Assembly: GCF_001189965.1 (NCBI RefSeq)
Contig: NZ_LFLU01000003.1
Span: 248,001 to 312,000, forward strand
Direction of reading: 5' to 3'
Source: Herbaspirillum rhizosphaerae
GTDB taxonomy: Bacteria > Pseudomonadota > Gammaproteobacteria > Burkholderiales > Burkholderiaceae_D
DNA: 64,000 nt
Every line of letters begins with the position of its first letter. The stretch's first letter is position 1. The notes under the pieces were generated by a model that saw nothing but the letters and a program-made list of their open reading frames with translations, did no database searches and was not told where the DNA came from. A program made the position numbers and the translations under genes. Shown here piece by piece: positions 10,270 through 19,632 of the stretch.

Positions 10270-11312
10270 TGCTTTGCTCGCTTGCGGTTGGTTTTGTTGT
10301 TGGTTGTCGTATTCGCTGCTTCGCTTGCGGCGCTTGTTTCTTCCGGCTGTTCCAGCTCTTCCACCAGCAGTCTGGCGGTGGGTTCGTCGATCACCAGTTC
10401 GTTGATGTAGCCGCCGGCCAGCGCTGCACGCAGGCCGGGGATCTTGCCCTTGCCGCAGACCACGCAGATGGAATGCGCGGCGCGCTGGAAGCGATCCAGG
10501 TCCGGGCCGCTGCTGCGCGCATTCAATGCCACGTCTTTCCAACTGCCGTCTTCACGGAAGAACACCGTGGCGATGTCGCCGACCACGCCGTCCTTGAGGA
10601 TGTCTTGCCGGTCGTGCTTGTCGAGATAGCCGCCGGTATGGATGTGGCTGCCGGTTTCCGCCGCGCCGATGCTGAACAGCAGGATGGAGGCGTTGTTCTG
10701 CAAGGTGCGGATGGCCTTGATGCTGCGTTCGCGCCAGAGCGCGTTGCGCGTGTCGGCGTAATCGAAAAACGCCGGCACCGGAAAGCTGTGCGCCTGCGCG
10801 CCGTAGTTTTGTGCGAAGCGCGAGACGATGGATTCGCCGAAAGTATTGACGATGTTGGCGCCGGCGCCGGAACCGTTGAGCTGGACGACGGCAACGCCAT
10901 GGACATGCTTGGGCACAAGGTTCTCGGCGATGGCGGCGACGGTGTTGCCCCAGGCCAGGCCGATGACGGTGGAGGGCAGCACCAGCGAGTTCAGGTAGGC
11001 GGCGGTGTGTGCGGCAACGCGCTGCATGCTTTCGCGTTCGTTGGCCGATGCCGGCACCGGCACCACCTGGATCGAGCGCAACGCATAGTGTTTCCTGATG
11101 ACAGCCTCGAGATTGCCGGACAGCTCCAGCGGATCATGCACGCGGATTTCGACCAGGCCGTTTTCCATGGCGTAGGACAGCAGTCGCGACACGGTCGCGC
11201 GCGAGGTGCCCATCTCTTCCGCGATGGCGGCCGTGGTCATGTTCTGGAAGTAATACAGACGCGCCACGCGGACGGCGGAATGCGCGATGCTCTGACGATC
11301 TGCTGTAGCCAT
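10266..11312 (-). CDS. SorC/DeoR-family transcriptional regulator
   Basis: A 348-residue regulator. Residues 10-60 hold a helix-turn-helix (MTTAAIAEEMGTSRATVSRLL), and the rest is a SorC-type sugar-binding domain with the typical core TVIGLAWGNTVAAI. Such proteins bind a phosphorylated sugar or polyol. The C-terminus ends in an Asn/Lys/Arg-rich tail. I chose the ATG at 11312; a 15-residue extension to 11357 would run through the palindromic site at 11325-11340 and has no ribosome binding site. The gene leads the operon with glpD, the HAD phosphatase and the Na/Pi symporter, so it most likely controls itself and them. Confidence 0.88.
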   Translation of the reverse strand: MATADRQSIAHSAVRVARLYYFQNMTTAAIAEEMGTSRATVSRLLSYAMENGLVEIRVHDPLELSGNLEAVIRKHYALRSIQVVPVPASANERESMQRVAAHTAAYLNSLVLPSTVIGLAWGNTVAAIAENLVPKHVHGVAVVQLNGSGAGANIVNTFGESIVSRFAQNYGAQAHSFPVPAFFDYADTRNALWRERSIKAIRTLQNNASILLFSIGAAETGSHIHTGGYLDKHDRQDILKDGVVGDIATVFFREDGSWKDVALNARSSGPDLDRFQRAAHSICVVCGKGKIPGLRAALAGGYINELVIDEPTARLLVEELEQPEETSAASEAANTTTNNKTNRKRAKQ

Positions 11313-11324
11313 ATTCTGATTTGG

Positions 11325-11340
11325 ACAAATGATCATTTGT
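11325..11340. promoter_or_regulatory. 16-bp perfect palindrome, probable SorC-regulator operator
   Basis: ACAAATGATCATTTGT is its own reverse complement and lies 12 bases upstream of the regulator's start. On the minus strand TTGTAC and, 17 bases later, GATCAT resemble a weak -35/-10 pair, in which case the palindrome covers the -10 region. Autoregulation by the SorC-type protein is inferred. Confidence 0.65.
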
Positions 11341-11485
11341 GTTGAACGTTTGTACAATAATCCAACTGGCCGCAGAAATCAAGCCGCAGGCAGGGGCTTG
11401 TGGTGCATCGGTATAGCGTGGCGGGTCGTCCGAAAAATGACGTATGGAAACGATGAAGGAAAGCTGATGGACGGCGGACGGACGT

Positions 11486-11526
11486 AAAAAAACCGCTATG
11501 CGCCGGCAAATGCGGGCGGATAGCGG
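11486..11526 (-). terminator. rho-independent terminator of the GNAT gene
   Basis: Read on the minus strand, CCGCTATCCGCC pairs with GGCGCATAGCGG over 12 positions with one mismatch, and is followed by seven T residues. It sits 23 bases after the GNAT stop codon and closes the metG-GNAT transcript. Confidence 0.82.
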
Positions 11527-11548
11527 CTTGAGATATGGAGAGGTCTGC

Positions 11549-12037
11549 TTAGTTGCGCAGCCAGCGGCGCATCACGATGGGCGAGGGCTCCATCGGATTG
11601 GCGCGGGTGTATTCCAGTTCCGGTGCGATTTCAAAACCGAAGGCGGCGTAGACGTCGAGCAACTGACCCTGGTCGGTCCTGACCGCCAGGCGCAGTTCGC
11701 CGATGTCGGCCGCCAGCGCGCGGTGGATCAGCGCTTCCATCAGGTGCTGCGACAGGCGTTCGCCGCGATAGCTTGGCAGAATGCCCATGCGCAGGATTTC
11801 CCAGACGTCGAGCTCGGTATCCAGCGGCAGCCAGCGCACCGAGCCGGCCGGCACGTTGTCGCGCAGCAGAACGAAGCCGCCGCCGCGCTGCAGGTCTTCG
11901 GCGACGCGTTTCGGGTCTTCGCGGTGGCCGCTGGAACTCGGCGCCACCTTGTTGGCCCAGCTGCCGCGCGTGATTTCGGCGATCAGTTCGGCATCGTCGA
12001 CGGTGGCTTCGCGGATCAGGAGATCGATGTCTGACAT
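11549..12037 (-). CDS. GNAT family N-acetyltransferase
   Basis: A 162-residue acetyltransferase of the Gcn5 fold. The acetyl-CoA binding segment is seen as ILPSYRGERLSQHLMEALI near residues 85-105 (a Q/R-x-x-G-x-G/A variant) and the C-terminal half has the usual VYAAFGFE element. The substrate cannot be told from the sequence. It follows metG by 16 bases on the same strand and shares its terminator, so the two are probably cotranscribed; this need not mean a shared function. Confidence 0.83.
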   Translation of the reverse strand: MSDIDLLIREATVDDAELIAEITRGSWANKVAPSSSGHREDPKRVAEDLQRGGGFVLLRDNVPAGSVRWLPLDTELDVWEILRMGILPSYRGERLSQHLMEALIHRALAADIGELRLAVRTDQGQLLDVYAAFGFEIAPELEYTRANPMEPSPIVMRRWLRN

Positions 12038-12053
12038 GGTGCGCCGTATCGGA

Positions 12054-14141
12054 TTAACGAACCCGCATGCCAGGCTCGGCGCCCGGCCATGGGTTCAACA
12101 CATAGATGCCCGGCTTGGCTTTTTCGTCCTTGGCGGAGGCGGCCAGCACCATGCCTTCGGAGATGCCGAACTTCATCTTGCGCGGCGCCAGGTTGGCGAC
12201 CATGACCGTCAGCTTGCCGACCAGCTCTTCCGGCTTGTAGGCCGAAGCGATGCCGGAGAACACGTTGCGCATGCGGCCTTCGCCGGCGTCCAGCGTCAGG
12301 CGCAGCAGCTTGGTCGAGCCTTCGACGGCTTCGCAGTTCACAATCTTGGCGATGCGCAGGTCGATCTTGGCGAAATCGTCGATGCTGATTTCGGGGGCCA
12401 GTTCTTCGATGCCGGCATCTGCCGTTTCGGGGGCGGCGGCGGCATCGGAGGCCGCCGCTTCAGGCGCATCGAACAGCGCGTCGAGCATCTTCGGGTCGAC
12501 GCGTTGCATCAGGTGGGCGTACGCGTTGATGACGTGGCCGTCAGGCAGCGCAGTTTGCACGTCGGTCCAGCTGAATGGCGTAACGTTGAGGAAGCCTTCC
12601 ACCTGCGCGGCCAGTTGCGGCAGCACCGGTTTCAGATACACGGTCAGGATGCGGAAGGCTTCCAGCAGGCGGCTGCAGACTTCATGCAGTTGCGCGTCCT
12701 TGGCGCTGTCCTTGGCCAGTTCCCACGGCTTGTTGGCGTCGACGTAGGCGTTGATGACGTCGGCTTGTTCCATGATCGCGCGCAGGGCCTTGCCGTATTC
12801 GCGTTGCTCGTACAGCGCCAGGATGTCCGGTGCGATGCCGCGTAGTTTCGCCAGGAAGGCGTCGTCGGCAGTCGCCCATGCGGTCGACAGCTTGCCGTCG
12901 AAACGCTTGGCGATGAAGCCGGCAGCGCGGCTGGCGATGTTGACGTATTTGCCGATCAGGTCGGCGTTGACGCGCGCCACGAAGTCGTCCGGGTTGAAGT
13001 CGACGTCTTCGACCTTGGCGTTCAGTTTGGCGGCGATGTAATAACGCAGCCATTCCGGATTCATGCCGATGTCGAGATAGCGCAGCGGCGAGATGCCGGT
13101 GCCGCGCGACTTGGACATCTTCTCGCCGCTGACGGTGATGAAGCCGTGCGCGAACACGTTGTTGGGCACCTTGCGGCCGGCGAACTTCAGCATGGCCGGC
13201 CAGAACAGGGTGTGGAAGTAGGTGATGTCCTTGCCGATGAAGTGATACTGCTCGGTCTTGTCGTCGACCATGAAGGCGTCGAAGTCGCGGCCGATCTTGC
13301 CGAAATAATTCTTCAGCGACGCCAGGTAGCCGATAGGCGCGTCCAGCCAGACGTAGAAATACTTGCCCGGCGCGTCGGGGATTTCAATGCCGAAGTAGGG
13401 AGCGTCGCGGCTGATGTCCCAGTCGCCCAGGCCGGTATTTTCTCCATCCTTGCCGTCCAGCCATTCACGGCATTTGTTGGCCACTTCCGGCTGCAGGCGG
13501 TTGTTGTCCAGCGCCCATTCGCGCAGGAAGGCGACGCACTTCGGATCGGACAGCTTGAAGAAGAAATGTTCCGACGACTTCATCACCGGCGTGGCGCCGG
13601 AGAGGGTCGAGTAGGGATTCTTCAGGTCGGTCGGCGCATACACGGCGCTGCAGTTTTCACAGGAGTCGCCGTACTGGTCCTTGGTGCCGCACTTCGGGCA
13701 TTCGCCCTTGATGTAGCGGTCCGGCAGGAACATGCTTTTGACCGGATCGAAGAACTGATCGATGGTCTTGGTGGTGATCAGCTTGGCATCGTCGCGCAGC
13801 GCGCGGTAGATGTCTTGCGACAGCTGATGGTTTTCTTCGCTGTCGGTCGAGCTCCAGTTGTCGAAGGCGATATGGAAGCCGTCCAGGTATTGCTTGCGGC
13901 CGGCCGCGATGTTGGCGACGAACTGCTGCGGCGTCACGCCTGCTTTTTCAGCCGCGATCATGATCGGTGCGCCGTGGGCGTCGTCGGCGCCGACGAAATG
14001 GACTTCATGGCCCTGCATTCGTTGGAACCGGACCCAGATGTCGGCCTGGATGTATTCCATGATGTGGCCGATGTGGAACGCGCCGTTGGCGTAGGGGAGG
14101 GCGGTGGTAACGAAAAGTTGGCGTGGCGATGAAGTGCTCAT
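12054..14141 (-). CDS. metG: methionyl-tRNA synthetase
   Basis: MetRS charges tRNA-Met. The 695 residues include HIGH at 23-26, a zinc knuckle with paired cysteines (CPKC...CENC near residues 145-162), the KMSKS loop in [11 protein letters not shown] near 335, and the C-terminal tRNA-binding (Trbp111-like) domain from about residue 590 ([12 protein letters not shown]). This is the long, dimeric E. coli-type enzyme. I start at the ATG at 14141; a TTG two codons upstream is in frame. A proline/alanine-rich linker near residues 560-585 joins the anticodon and C-terminal domains. Confidence 0.97.
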   Translation of the reverse strand: MSTSSPRQLFVTTALPYANGAFHIGHIMEYIQADIWVRFQRMQGHEVHFVGADDAHGAPIMIAAEKAGVTPQQFVANIAAGRKQYLDGFHIAFDNWSSTDSEENHQLSQDIYRALRDDAKLITTKTIDQFFDPVKSMFLPDRYIKGECPKCGTKDQYGDSCENCSAVYAPTDLKNPYSTLSGATPVMKSSEHFFFKLSDPKCVAFLREWALDNNRLQPEVANKCREWLDGKDGENTGLGDWDISRDAPYFGIEIPDAPGKYFYVWLDAPIGYLASLKNYFGKIGRDFDAFMVDDKTEQYHFIGKDITYFHTLFWPAMLKFAGRKVPNNVFAHGFITVSGEKMSKSRGTGISPLRYLDIGMNPEWLRYYIAAKLNAKVEDVDFNPDDFVARVNADLIGKYVNIASRAAGFIAKRFDGKLSTAWATADDAFLAKLRGIAPDILALYEQREYGKALRAIMEQADVINAYVDANKPWELAKDSAKDAQLHEVCSRLLEAFRILTVYLKPVLPQLAAQVEGFLNVTPFSWTDVQTALPDGHVINAYAHLMQRVDPKMLDALFDAPEAAASDAAAAPETADAGIEELAPEISIDDFAKIDLRIAKIVNCEAVEGSTKLLRLTLDAGEGRMRNVFSGIASAYKPEELVGKLTVMVANLAPRKMKFGISEGMVLAASAKDEKAKPGIYVLNPWPGAEPGMRVR

Positions 14142-14359
14142 TGGCAATGCTTGCTGGGTGGGTGAAAAGAAAAGAGGGTCATTTTAGCAGCCGCGAGGCT
14201 TTTGGCGCAGGCTTGATGGACAAACAAGGCGCAAACCGCAGTCGCCGCAGCGCCGGTTTGATGTCTTTAAGGCAACTTTTGGCGGGCAAGCCTTTGTCGA
14301 TCGGTCTGTGACGGCGGCGCGATTGGTTTAGACTTGCGGGTGTCTTTCAAGGAGAGGTA

Positions 14360-15448
14360 ATGAGCATCACCACCGAAGCAGTCAAAACAGCGCTTTCCCA
14401 GGTCGTCGACCCCAACACCGGCAAGGATCTGGTGGCAGGCAAATCGATCAAGAACATCCAGCTCGATGGCGCCGATGTCGCCTTCGACGTCGAATTGGGC
14501 TATCCCGCCAACAGCCAGATCGAACTGATCCGCAGCGCCGCCGAGGCAGCCGTGCAAGGCGTGGCCGGCGTCGGTTCGGTCAAGGCCAACGTGTATTTCA
14601 AGATTGTTGCGCATGCAGTGCAGCGCGGCATCAAGCTCAAGTCCAACGTCAAGAACATCATCGCGGTGGCGTCCGGCAAGGGCGGCGTCGGCAAGTCGAC
14701 CACCGCCGCCAACCTGGCGCTGGCGCTGGCCGCCGAGGGCGCGCGCGTCGGCATCCTGGACGCCGACATCTACGGCCCTTCGCAGCCGATGATGCTCGGT
14801 ATCGACGCCAAGCCGGAAACCAAGGACGGCAAAACCATGGAGCCGCTGGAAAACCACGGCCTGCAGGTGTCGTCCATCGGTTTCATGATCGATCCGGACG
14901 AGCCGATGGTGTGGCGCGGCCCCATCGTCACGCAAGCCTTGCAGCAACTGCTCGACCAGACCAACTGGCGCGATCTGGATTACCTGATCGTCGACATGCC
15001 GCCGGGCACCGGCGACGTGCAACTGACGCTGTCGCAAAAGGTGCCGGTCACCGGAGCGGTGATCGTGACCACGCCGCAGGACATCGCCTTGCTGGATGCG
15101 CGCAAGGGCCTGAAGATGTTTGAAAAGGTCGGCATCCCCATCCTCGGCATCGTGGAGAACATGAGTACGCATATCTGTTCCAACTGCGGCCATGCCGAAG
15201 CAATCTTCGGCAGCGGCGGCGGCGAGAAGATGTGCGCCGACTTCAACGTCGATTTCCTCGGCGCCTTGCCGCTGACGATGGCGATCCGCGAGCAGACCGA
15301 TTCCGGCCGTCCGACCGTGGTGGCCGAGCCGAACGGGCCGGTTGCGGAAATTTACAAGAACATTGCGCGCAAGGTCGCTGTCAAAGTGGCGGAAAAAGCC
15401 AGGGACATGACCAGCAAGTTCCCCAGCATCGTGATCCAGAACGATTGA
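14360..15448 (+). CDS. apbC: iron-sulfur cluster carrier protein ApbC/Mrp
   Basis: A 362-residue Mrp/Nbp35-type P-loop ATPase that carries Fe-S clusters to apoproteins in the cytoplasm. Residues 1-95 form a MIP18/DUF59 domain, then the deviant Walker A GKGGVGKS lies at 106-113, and the cluster-binding CxxC pair at C273 and C276 (ICSNCGH). A strong ribosome binding site (AAGGAGAGG) precedes the ATG at 14360. It is transcribed divergently from metG, the arrangement familiar from many proteobacteria. Confidence 0.95.
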   Translation: MSITTEAVKTALSQVVDPNTGKDLVAGKSIKNIQLDGADVAFDVELGYPANSQIELIRSAAEAAVQGVAGVGSVKANVYFKIVAHAVQRGIKLKSNVKNIIAVASGKGGVGKSTTAANLALALAAEGARVGILDADIYGPSQPMMLGIDAKPETKDGKTMEPLENHGLQVSSIGFMIDPDEPMVWRGPIVTQALQQLLDQTNWRDLDYLIVDMPPGTGDVQLTLSQKVPVTGAVIVTTPQDIALLDARKGLKMFEKVGIPILGIVENMSTHICSNCGHAEAIFGSGGGEKMCADFNVDFLGALPLTMAIREQTDSGRPTVVAEPNGPVAEIYKNIARKVAVKVAEKARDMTSKFPSIVIQND

Positions 15449-15575
15449 CCTGAAACTGCTGATGCGGCTGGAATGCCGGTGACGCCTGCAGGGGTTGTCG
15501 GCGTATCTTGCCTGCATGTCCGGCCTTTTTGCCGTCGCTGTATTTGACCAATGTAGTGTATTGAGGAGACATGTA

Positions 15576-16004
15576 ATGACAACCCTGGCATCGCGTTTGA
15601 TTCAAACCTTGTTCTGTTCGGCTGTGCTGCTGGTATCGGCAGCATCGACGGCATCCCTGGCGCAGGCGGCGGATCCTTCCGTTTCCTTCACCGCGCCGAT
15701 GGACGGCGCCACCGTCACCAGCCCGTTCGATGTCAAGTTCGCTGTCTCCGGCATGGAAATCAAGCCGCTGGGCGACATGACCCCGAACACCGGCCATCAC
15801 CACCTGCTGATCAACACGGGGCCGATCCCCAAGGGCGCGCCGATTCCGATGGACGACACGCACCTGCATTACGGCAAGGGGCAGACCGAAGCCAAGATCA
15901 CGCTGCCGCCGGGCAAGTACACCCTGACCATGCAATTCGGTGACGGCGCGCATCAATCCTATGGTCCGGCCATGAGCAAGACCATCAATATCACCGTCAA
16001 GTAA
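15576..16004 (+). CDS. exported DUF4399 domain protein
   Basis: A 142-residue protein with a signal peptide of about 31 residues (cleavage near SLAQA-AD). The mature part is one DUF4399 domain: VSFTAPMDGATVTSPFDVKF, then a conserved histidine-rich stretch NTGHHHLLIN and DDTHLHYGKGQTE. The histidines suggest metal binding but no function is known. GAGGAG precedes the ATG at 15576, six to seven bases away. It stands as a single gene between apbC and gltX. Confidence 0.85.
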   Translation: MTTLASRLIQTLFCSAVLLVSAASTASLAQAADPSVSFTAPMDGATVTSPFDVKFAVSGMEIKPLGDMTPNTGHHHLLINTGPIPKGAPIPMDDTHLHYGKGQTEAKITLPPGKYTLTMQFGDGAHQSYGPAMSKTINITVK

Positions 16005-16115
16005 ATCCCGCCCGGCGCGCAGCATGATTCCATGACTGCGCCCGACGCGGTAAAATGGCGGCTTTCCGATCAGACTGACAACGGCTTTGGCGTTCCAAGG
16101 CCGTTTTTATTTATC

Positions 16116-17552
16116 ATGACATCCACAGACCAGACTGCTCCTTCCGCCGAATCCGTCCCGACCCAGGTCCGTACCCGCTTCGCCCCCAGCCCGACCGGCT
16201 ATCTCCACCTGGGCGGCGCGCGTACGGCCTTGTTCTCGTGGGCCTATGCACGCCGTTTCGGCGGCACCTTCATCCTGCGTATCGAAGACACCGATCTGGA
16301 ACGTTCCACCCCGGAAGCGGTGCAGGCCATCATCGACGGCATGCAATGGCTGGGTCTGGAGCATGACGAAGGCCCGTTCTATCAGATGAAGCGCATGGAG
16401 CGTTACCGCGAAGTCGTGGCGCACATGCTGCAACAGGGCACTGCTTATTATTGCTATTCCTCGCCGGAAGAAGTCGAAGCCATGCGCGAGCGCCAACGCG
16501 CCGCCGGTGAAAAGCCGCGTTACGACGGCACCTGGCGTCCTGAGCGCGGCAAGACCTTGCCGGACATCCCGGAAGGCCGCAAGCCGGTGGTGCGCTTCCG
16601 CAATCCGCTCGACGGCGACGTGACCTGGGACGACGTGGTCAAGGGCCCGATCACGATTTCCAATCGCGAGCTGGACGACCTGGTGATCGCGCGTCCGGAC
16701 GGCACGCCGACCTACAACTTCTGCGTCGTGGTCGATGATTGGGACATGAAGATCACCCACGTGATCCGCGGCGACGACCACGTCAACAACACGCCGCGCC
16801 AGATCAACATTCTGAAAGCACTCGGCGGCACGCTGCCGCTGTACGGCCACGTGCCGATGATCCTCGGCGCCGACGGCGAGAAACTGTCCAAGCGTCACGG
16901 CGCTGTCAGCGTGATGGATTATCCGGCGCAAGGTTTCTTGCCGGAAGCCATGCTCAACTATCTGGCGCGTCTGGGCTGGAGCCACGGCGACGAAGAAATT
17001 TTCTCGATGGAACAATTCTGCAAATGGTTCGACCTCGACCATCTGTCGAAGTCGCCGGCGCAATTCAATCCGGAAAAGCTGGCCTGGCTCAACAATCACT
17101 ACATCAAGCTGGCCGACAACGAGCGCCTCGCTGCGCTGGTGCGTCCGCTGCTGGAAAAAGAAGGCGCACAGTTCGACGGCGCGCCGGCGTTGGCGCACAC
17201 CATCGCGCTGCTCAAGGAGCGCGCCAACACGGTGAATGAACTGGCGCCGGCCGTCATGATGTTCTATCGCCAGCCGGCACCCGATGCTGCACTGGTGACG
17301 CAACACATCACCGACGCCATCAAACCGGCGCTGCAAGACTTCGCCGTACGCTGTGCGACGGTGGAGTGGAACAAGGCTGCACTGGGCGCGATGATCAAGG
17401 AAGTGCTCGCCGCCCACACGCTGAAGATGCCGCTGCTGGCGATGCCTTTGCGCCTGATCGTTGCTGGTCAGTTGCAGACGCCGGCAATCGATGCGGTGCT
17501 GGAATTGTTCGGTCGTGAGGTCGTGCTGGCGCGTTTGCAAAACTATTTGTAA
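16116..17552 (+). CDS. gltX: glutamyl-tRNA synthetase
   Basis: GluRS charges tRNA-Glu; two tRNA-Glu genes follow 250-370 bases downstream. The 478 residues carry the class I motif HLGG at 31-34 (in [19 protein letters not shown]), and the KMSKS-like KLSKRHG near residue 255. Length and sequence fit the discriminating GluRS1. The ATG at 16116 gives MTSTDQ and a non-conserved 18-residue lead; a longer reading frame upstream is not supported by a ribosome binding site. The gene ends in a clear terminator hairpin. Confidence 0.97.
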   Translation: MTSTDQTAPSAESVPTQVRTRFAPSPTGYLHLGGARTALFSWAYARRFGGTFILRIEDTDLERSTPEAVQAIIDGMQWLGLEHDEGPFYQMKRMERYREVVAHMLQQGTAYYCYSSPEEVEAMRERQRAAGEKPRYDGTWRPERGKTLPDIPEGRKPVVRFRNPLDGDVTWDDVVKGPITISNRELDDLVIARPDGTPTYNFCVVVDDWDMKITHVIRGDDHVNNTPRQINILKALGGTLPLYGHVPMILGADGEKLSKRHGAVSVMDYPAQGFLPEAMLNYLARLGWSHGDEEIFSMEQFCKWFDLDHLSKSPAQFNPEKLAWLNNHYIKLADNERLAALVRPLLEKEGAQFDGAPALAHTIALLKERANTVNELAPAVMMFYRQPAPDAALVTQHITDAIKPALQDFAVRCATVEWNKAALGAMIKEVLAAHTLKMPLLAMPLRLIVAGQLQTPAIDAVLELFGREVVLARLQNYL

Positions 17553-17557
17553 TAAAG

Positions 17558-17583
17558 AAGAGGGTTTTTCCGAAAACCCTCTT
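17558..17583 (+). terminator. rho-independent terminator of gltX
   Basis: AAGAGGGTTTT and AAAACCCTCTT form an 11-bp perfect stem around TCCG, five bases after the gltX stop. The T-run after the stem is short (CTTGCTATTT), so termination may be partial. Confidence 0.7.
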
Positions 17584-17625
17584 GCTATTTACCAATGCAT
17601 GTTGCATAATCTCGCTTCTTCGCAA

Positions 17626-17701
<76 letters not shown>

Positions 17702-17806
17702 GCGACTCAGTAGTAACTGAGTAGTAGAAGTAAAGTAGTAAATGCTAGTAATAAACTGTGATGCCACACAGTCGGTAGTAAGGTAACAGCTGCGGGACAA
17801 CACAAT

Positions 17807-17882
17807 GTCCCCATCGTCTAGAGGCCTAGGACATCACCCTTTCACGGTGAGTACGGGGGTTCGAATCCCCCTGGGGACGCCA
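17807..17882 (+). tRNA. tRNA-Glu (TTC), copy 1
   Basis: A 76-base cloverleaf with encoded CCA. The acceptor GTCCCCA pairs with TGGGGAC; the anticodon stem TCACC/GGTGA closes the loop CTTTCAC with anticodon TTC. It is identical to the copy at 17924. The 105 bases before it are rich in AGTAGTAA-like steps and carry no gene. Confidence 0.97.
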
Positions 17883-17923
17883 GCGTTATCGAGTACTATC
17901 TGAATTACTGCAACCGGACAATT

Positions 17924-17999
17924 GTCCCCATCGTCTAGAGGCCTAGGACATCACCCTTTCACGGTGAGTACGGGGGTTCGAATCCCCCTGGGGACGCCA
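17924..17999 (+). tRNA. tRNA-Glu (TTC), copy 2
   Basis: An exact second copy of the tRNA-Glu at 17807-17882, 41 bases after it, with encoded CCA. It is the last gene of the tRNA operon and is followed at once by a strong terminator. Confidence 0.97.
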
Positions 18000-18003
18000 A
18001 AAT

Positions 18004-18034
18004 AAAAATGCCCGCTTTGCGGGCATTTTTTTTT
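18004..18034 (+). terminator. rho-independent terminator of the tRNA operon
   Basis: AAAAATGCCCGC and GCGGGCATTTTT form a 12-bp perfect stem with a TTT loop, followed by further T residues (nine in the run). It is four bases after the last tRNA. Confidence 0.93.
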
Positions 18035-18186
18035 GACGTCACCAAGTGATGTGCCTGCGCACATCACGCGGGGGATTCGAAGGGTTTCGCCTGCTGGCGA
18101 AACCGCGGCCTGCCGAAGGTAGGCGAATCCCTCGGACGCGCAGCGTTCGTTAGCCGGCGGGCGATAACGCTGAAAAGAAAATAATC

Positions 18187-18375
18187 CCAAGAACAAACAG
18201 CAATGTTTCGGCAAAGCCGAAACGAGCCCGTCCGCAAAGCGGACGAAGCCGACGCCAAATCCAACGTAGTCATTAATCAACCCAAGAACAGCAGCGAAGT
18301 TCCGGCAAGCCGGAACCAGCAGCGCGCCCGCAAAGCGGGCGAAACCGGCGTGCGATACAACGCGGTAGTCAGCTA
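18187..18375. repeat. two degenerate ~95-bp tandem units, each with two hairpins
   Basis: Both units start with CCCAAGAACA and then contain a pair of perfect inverted repeats. Unit 1: GTTTCGGC-AAA-GCCGAAAC (18205-18223) and CGTCCGC-AAA-GCGGACG (18229-18245). Unit 2: GTTCCGGC-AA-GCCGGAAC (18299-18316) and CGCCCGC-AAA-GCGGGCG (18325-18341). The stems differ in sequence but keep their pairing and the GCAAAGC-type loop, so structure rather than sequence is conserved. Function unknown. Confidence 0.7.
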
Positions 18376-18460
18376 AATCCATCAGACGAAAAAACACCAT
18401 CGCGCCAGCACACTGCAAGCGTCAACGCCGTAAGCCGCCATCACCAGCAACGCCACTGGA

Positions 18461-18478
18461 TTCTCGCGTTCGCGAGAA
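18461..18478. repeat. REP-like hairpin
   Basis: TTCTCGCG-TT-CGCGAGAA is a perfect 8-bp stem framed by CTGGA and CGACAG, the form of the dispersed CTGGATTCCCGC-type hairpins common in betaproteobacterial intergenic DNA. Dispersal in this genome cannot be tested from one copy. Confidence 0.5.
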
Positions 18479-18762
18479 CGACAGCGTGGAGAATAGAGAG
18501 GACGATCGCATCCATGTCTCAATCCATCAATCCATCAGATCACCACCAAATCAGCAATTCTTCAGCCCACTTTTTCTCGCCCAGCATATCGCTCTCCCGC
18601 AAACCAAACTTTGTCCTCCCAAAGACAAACCATCTCCCCATTTCCCGCTAATCTCCCTCCTCAAATTCCACCAAGTCCATTTTTCTTTTACTATCTCCGC
18701 ATAGCCGCACCAAAACCAGACGCCCAAAGCGCACCGAAGAACCAACACCGAAGGAGTCCGCC

Positions 18763-19554
18763 ATGAGCCAAGCCGCCGATCTCGTCATCGACGCGCGTGG
18801 GGTAGCAACCGTCACCCTGAACCGCCCCGAAGTCCACAACGCCTTCGACGACCTGCTGATCGCGCATCTGATCGATCTGATCGCTCAGGCCAGAAACAAT
18901 CAGCAAGTCAAGGTATTGGTGCTGGCCTCGACCGGCAAATCCTTTTCCGCCGGCGCCGATCTCGGCTGGATGCGCCGCATGGCCGATGCCTCACGCGAAG
19001 ACAACATCAAGGACGCGCATCAGCTGTCGGCCTTGATGGAAAGCCTGAACAATTTTCCCTGCCCGACGGTCGCCAAAATCCAGGGCACGGTCATGGGCGG
19101 CGGTGTCGGCCTGGTAGCTTGCTGCGATATCGCCGTCGCCAGCGACAATGCGTTCTTTGCCCTGTCGGAAGTCAAGCTGGGACTCGCGCCTGCCGTCATC
19201 AGCCCGTATGTGATCGCCAAGATCGGCGTCTCGCAGGCGCGCCGTTATTTCGTTTCGGCAGAACGTTTCTCGGCCATTCGCGCCGCCGCCATCGATCTCG
19301 TGCATGAAGTGGTGCTGGTGACCGAACTCGACGCCAAGACCGAGCAGATCGTCGCCACGCTGCTGGCCAACGGCCCGCAGGCCATGCGCCGCGCCAAGGA
19401 GCTGGCGCAAGTGGAAAACCCGCTGCCGTGCACGCCGGCGCTGCGCGACTACACCACGGGCGTGATCGCCGATCTGCGCGCTTCGGAAGAGGGCAAGGAA
19501 GGGCTGCGCGCCTTTCTCGAAAAGACGCAACCAGGCTGGATCGCCAAACACTGA
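18763..19554 (+). CDS. enoyl-CoA hydratase/isomerase family protein (methylglutaconyl-CoA hydratase-like)
   Basis: A 263-residue crotonase. The oxyanion-hole segments are SFSAGADLGWM (about residues 64-75) and QGTVMGGGVGLVACCDIAVA (about 108-125); the catalytic glutamate is in LSEVKLGLAPA near residue 133. The GADLGWMRRMA and GGGVGLVACCD wording resembles LiuC, the leucine-pathway methylglutaconyl-CoA hydratase, but no other liu gene is present, so this is a moderate call. Its neighbours mmsA and mmsB belong to valine breakdown, which fits a role in branched-chain acyl-CoA catabolism. A bidirectional terminator follows. Confidence 0.82.
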   Translation: MSQAADLVIDARGVATVTLNRPEVHNAFDDLLIAHLIDLIAQARNNQQVKVLVLASTGKSFSAGADLGWMRRMADASREDNIKDAHQLSALMESLNNFPCPTVAKIQGTVMGGGVGLVACCDIAVASDNAFFALSEVKLGLAPAVISPYVIAKIGVSQARRYFVSAERFSAIRAAAIDLVHEVVLVTELDAKTEQIVATLLANGPQAMRRAKELAQVENPLPCTPALRDYTTGVIADLRASEEGKEGLRAFLEKTQPGWIAKH

Positions 19555-19579
19555 GCCGGCATCTTTGCCTGCATCAAAA

Positions 19580-19618
19580 AGAAAAGCCGCCGTCCATTGC
19601 AGACGGCGGCTTCTTTTC
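19580..19618. terminator. bidirectional terminator between convergent genes
   Basis: AAGCCGCCGTC (19584-19594) and GACGGCGGCTT (19602-19612) form an 11-bp perfect stem with A-rich and T-rich flanks on either side, between the crotonase gene and the convergent DJ-1 gene. Confidence 0.85.
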
Positions 19619-19632
19619 ATCGTAAGGAAATC

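Larger units (their letters stand above)
18035..18762. other. non-coding interval with short hairpins after the tRNA operon
   Basis: No credible gene lies here. A minus-strand reading frame at 17951-18418 begins upstream of, and ends inside, the second tRNA-Glu, whose reverse complement reads as GVPRGIRTPVLTVKG; it is an artefact. The interval contains the two-unit hairpin repeat at 18187-18375, the REP-like hairpin at 18461-18478, and a pyrimidine-rich AT-richer stretch (18500-18720) that is probably the promoter region of the crotonase gene. Confidence 0.75.

Noticed and set aside
11313-11548. Possible riboswitch before the SorC-glpD operon
   Set aside because: The interval shows a palindromic operator and a terminator belonging to the opposite gene, but no conserved aptamer core that I can recognise.
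18140-18172. Imperfect GCGTT...AACGC dyad resembling an integron attC site
   Set aside because: The RYYYAAC and GTTRRRY core boxes are not both present and there is no integrase or cassette gene.
17951-18418. 155-codon minus-strand frame ending in GVPRGIRTPVLTVKG
   Set aside because: Its end is the reverse complement of tRNA-Glu and the rest crosses hairpin repeats; a well-known kind of false gene.
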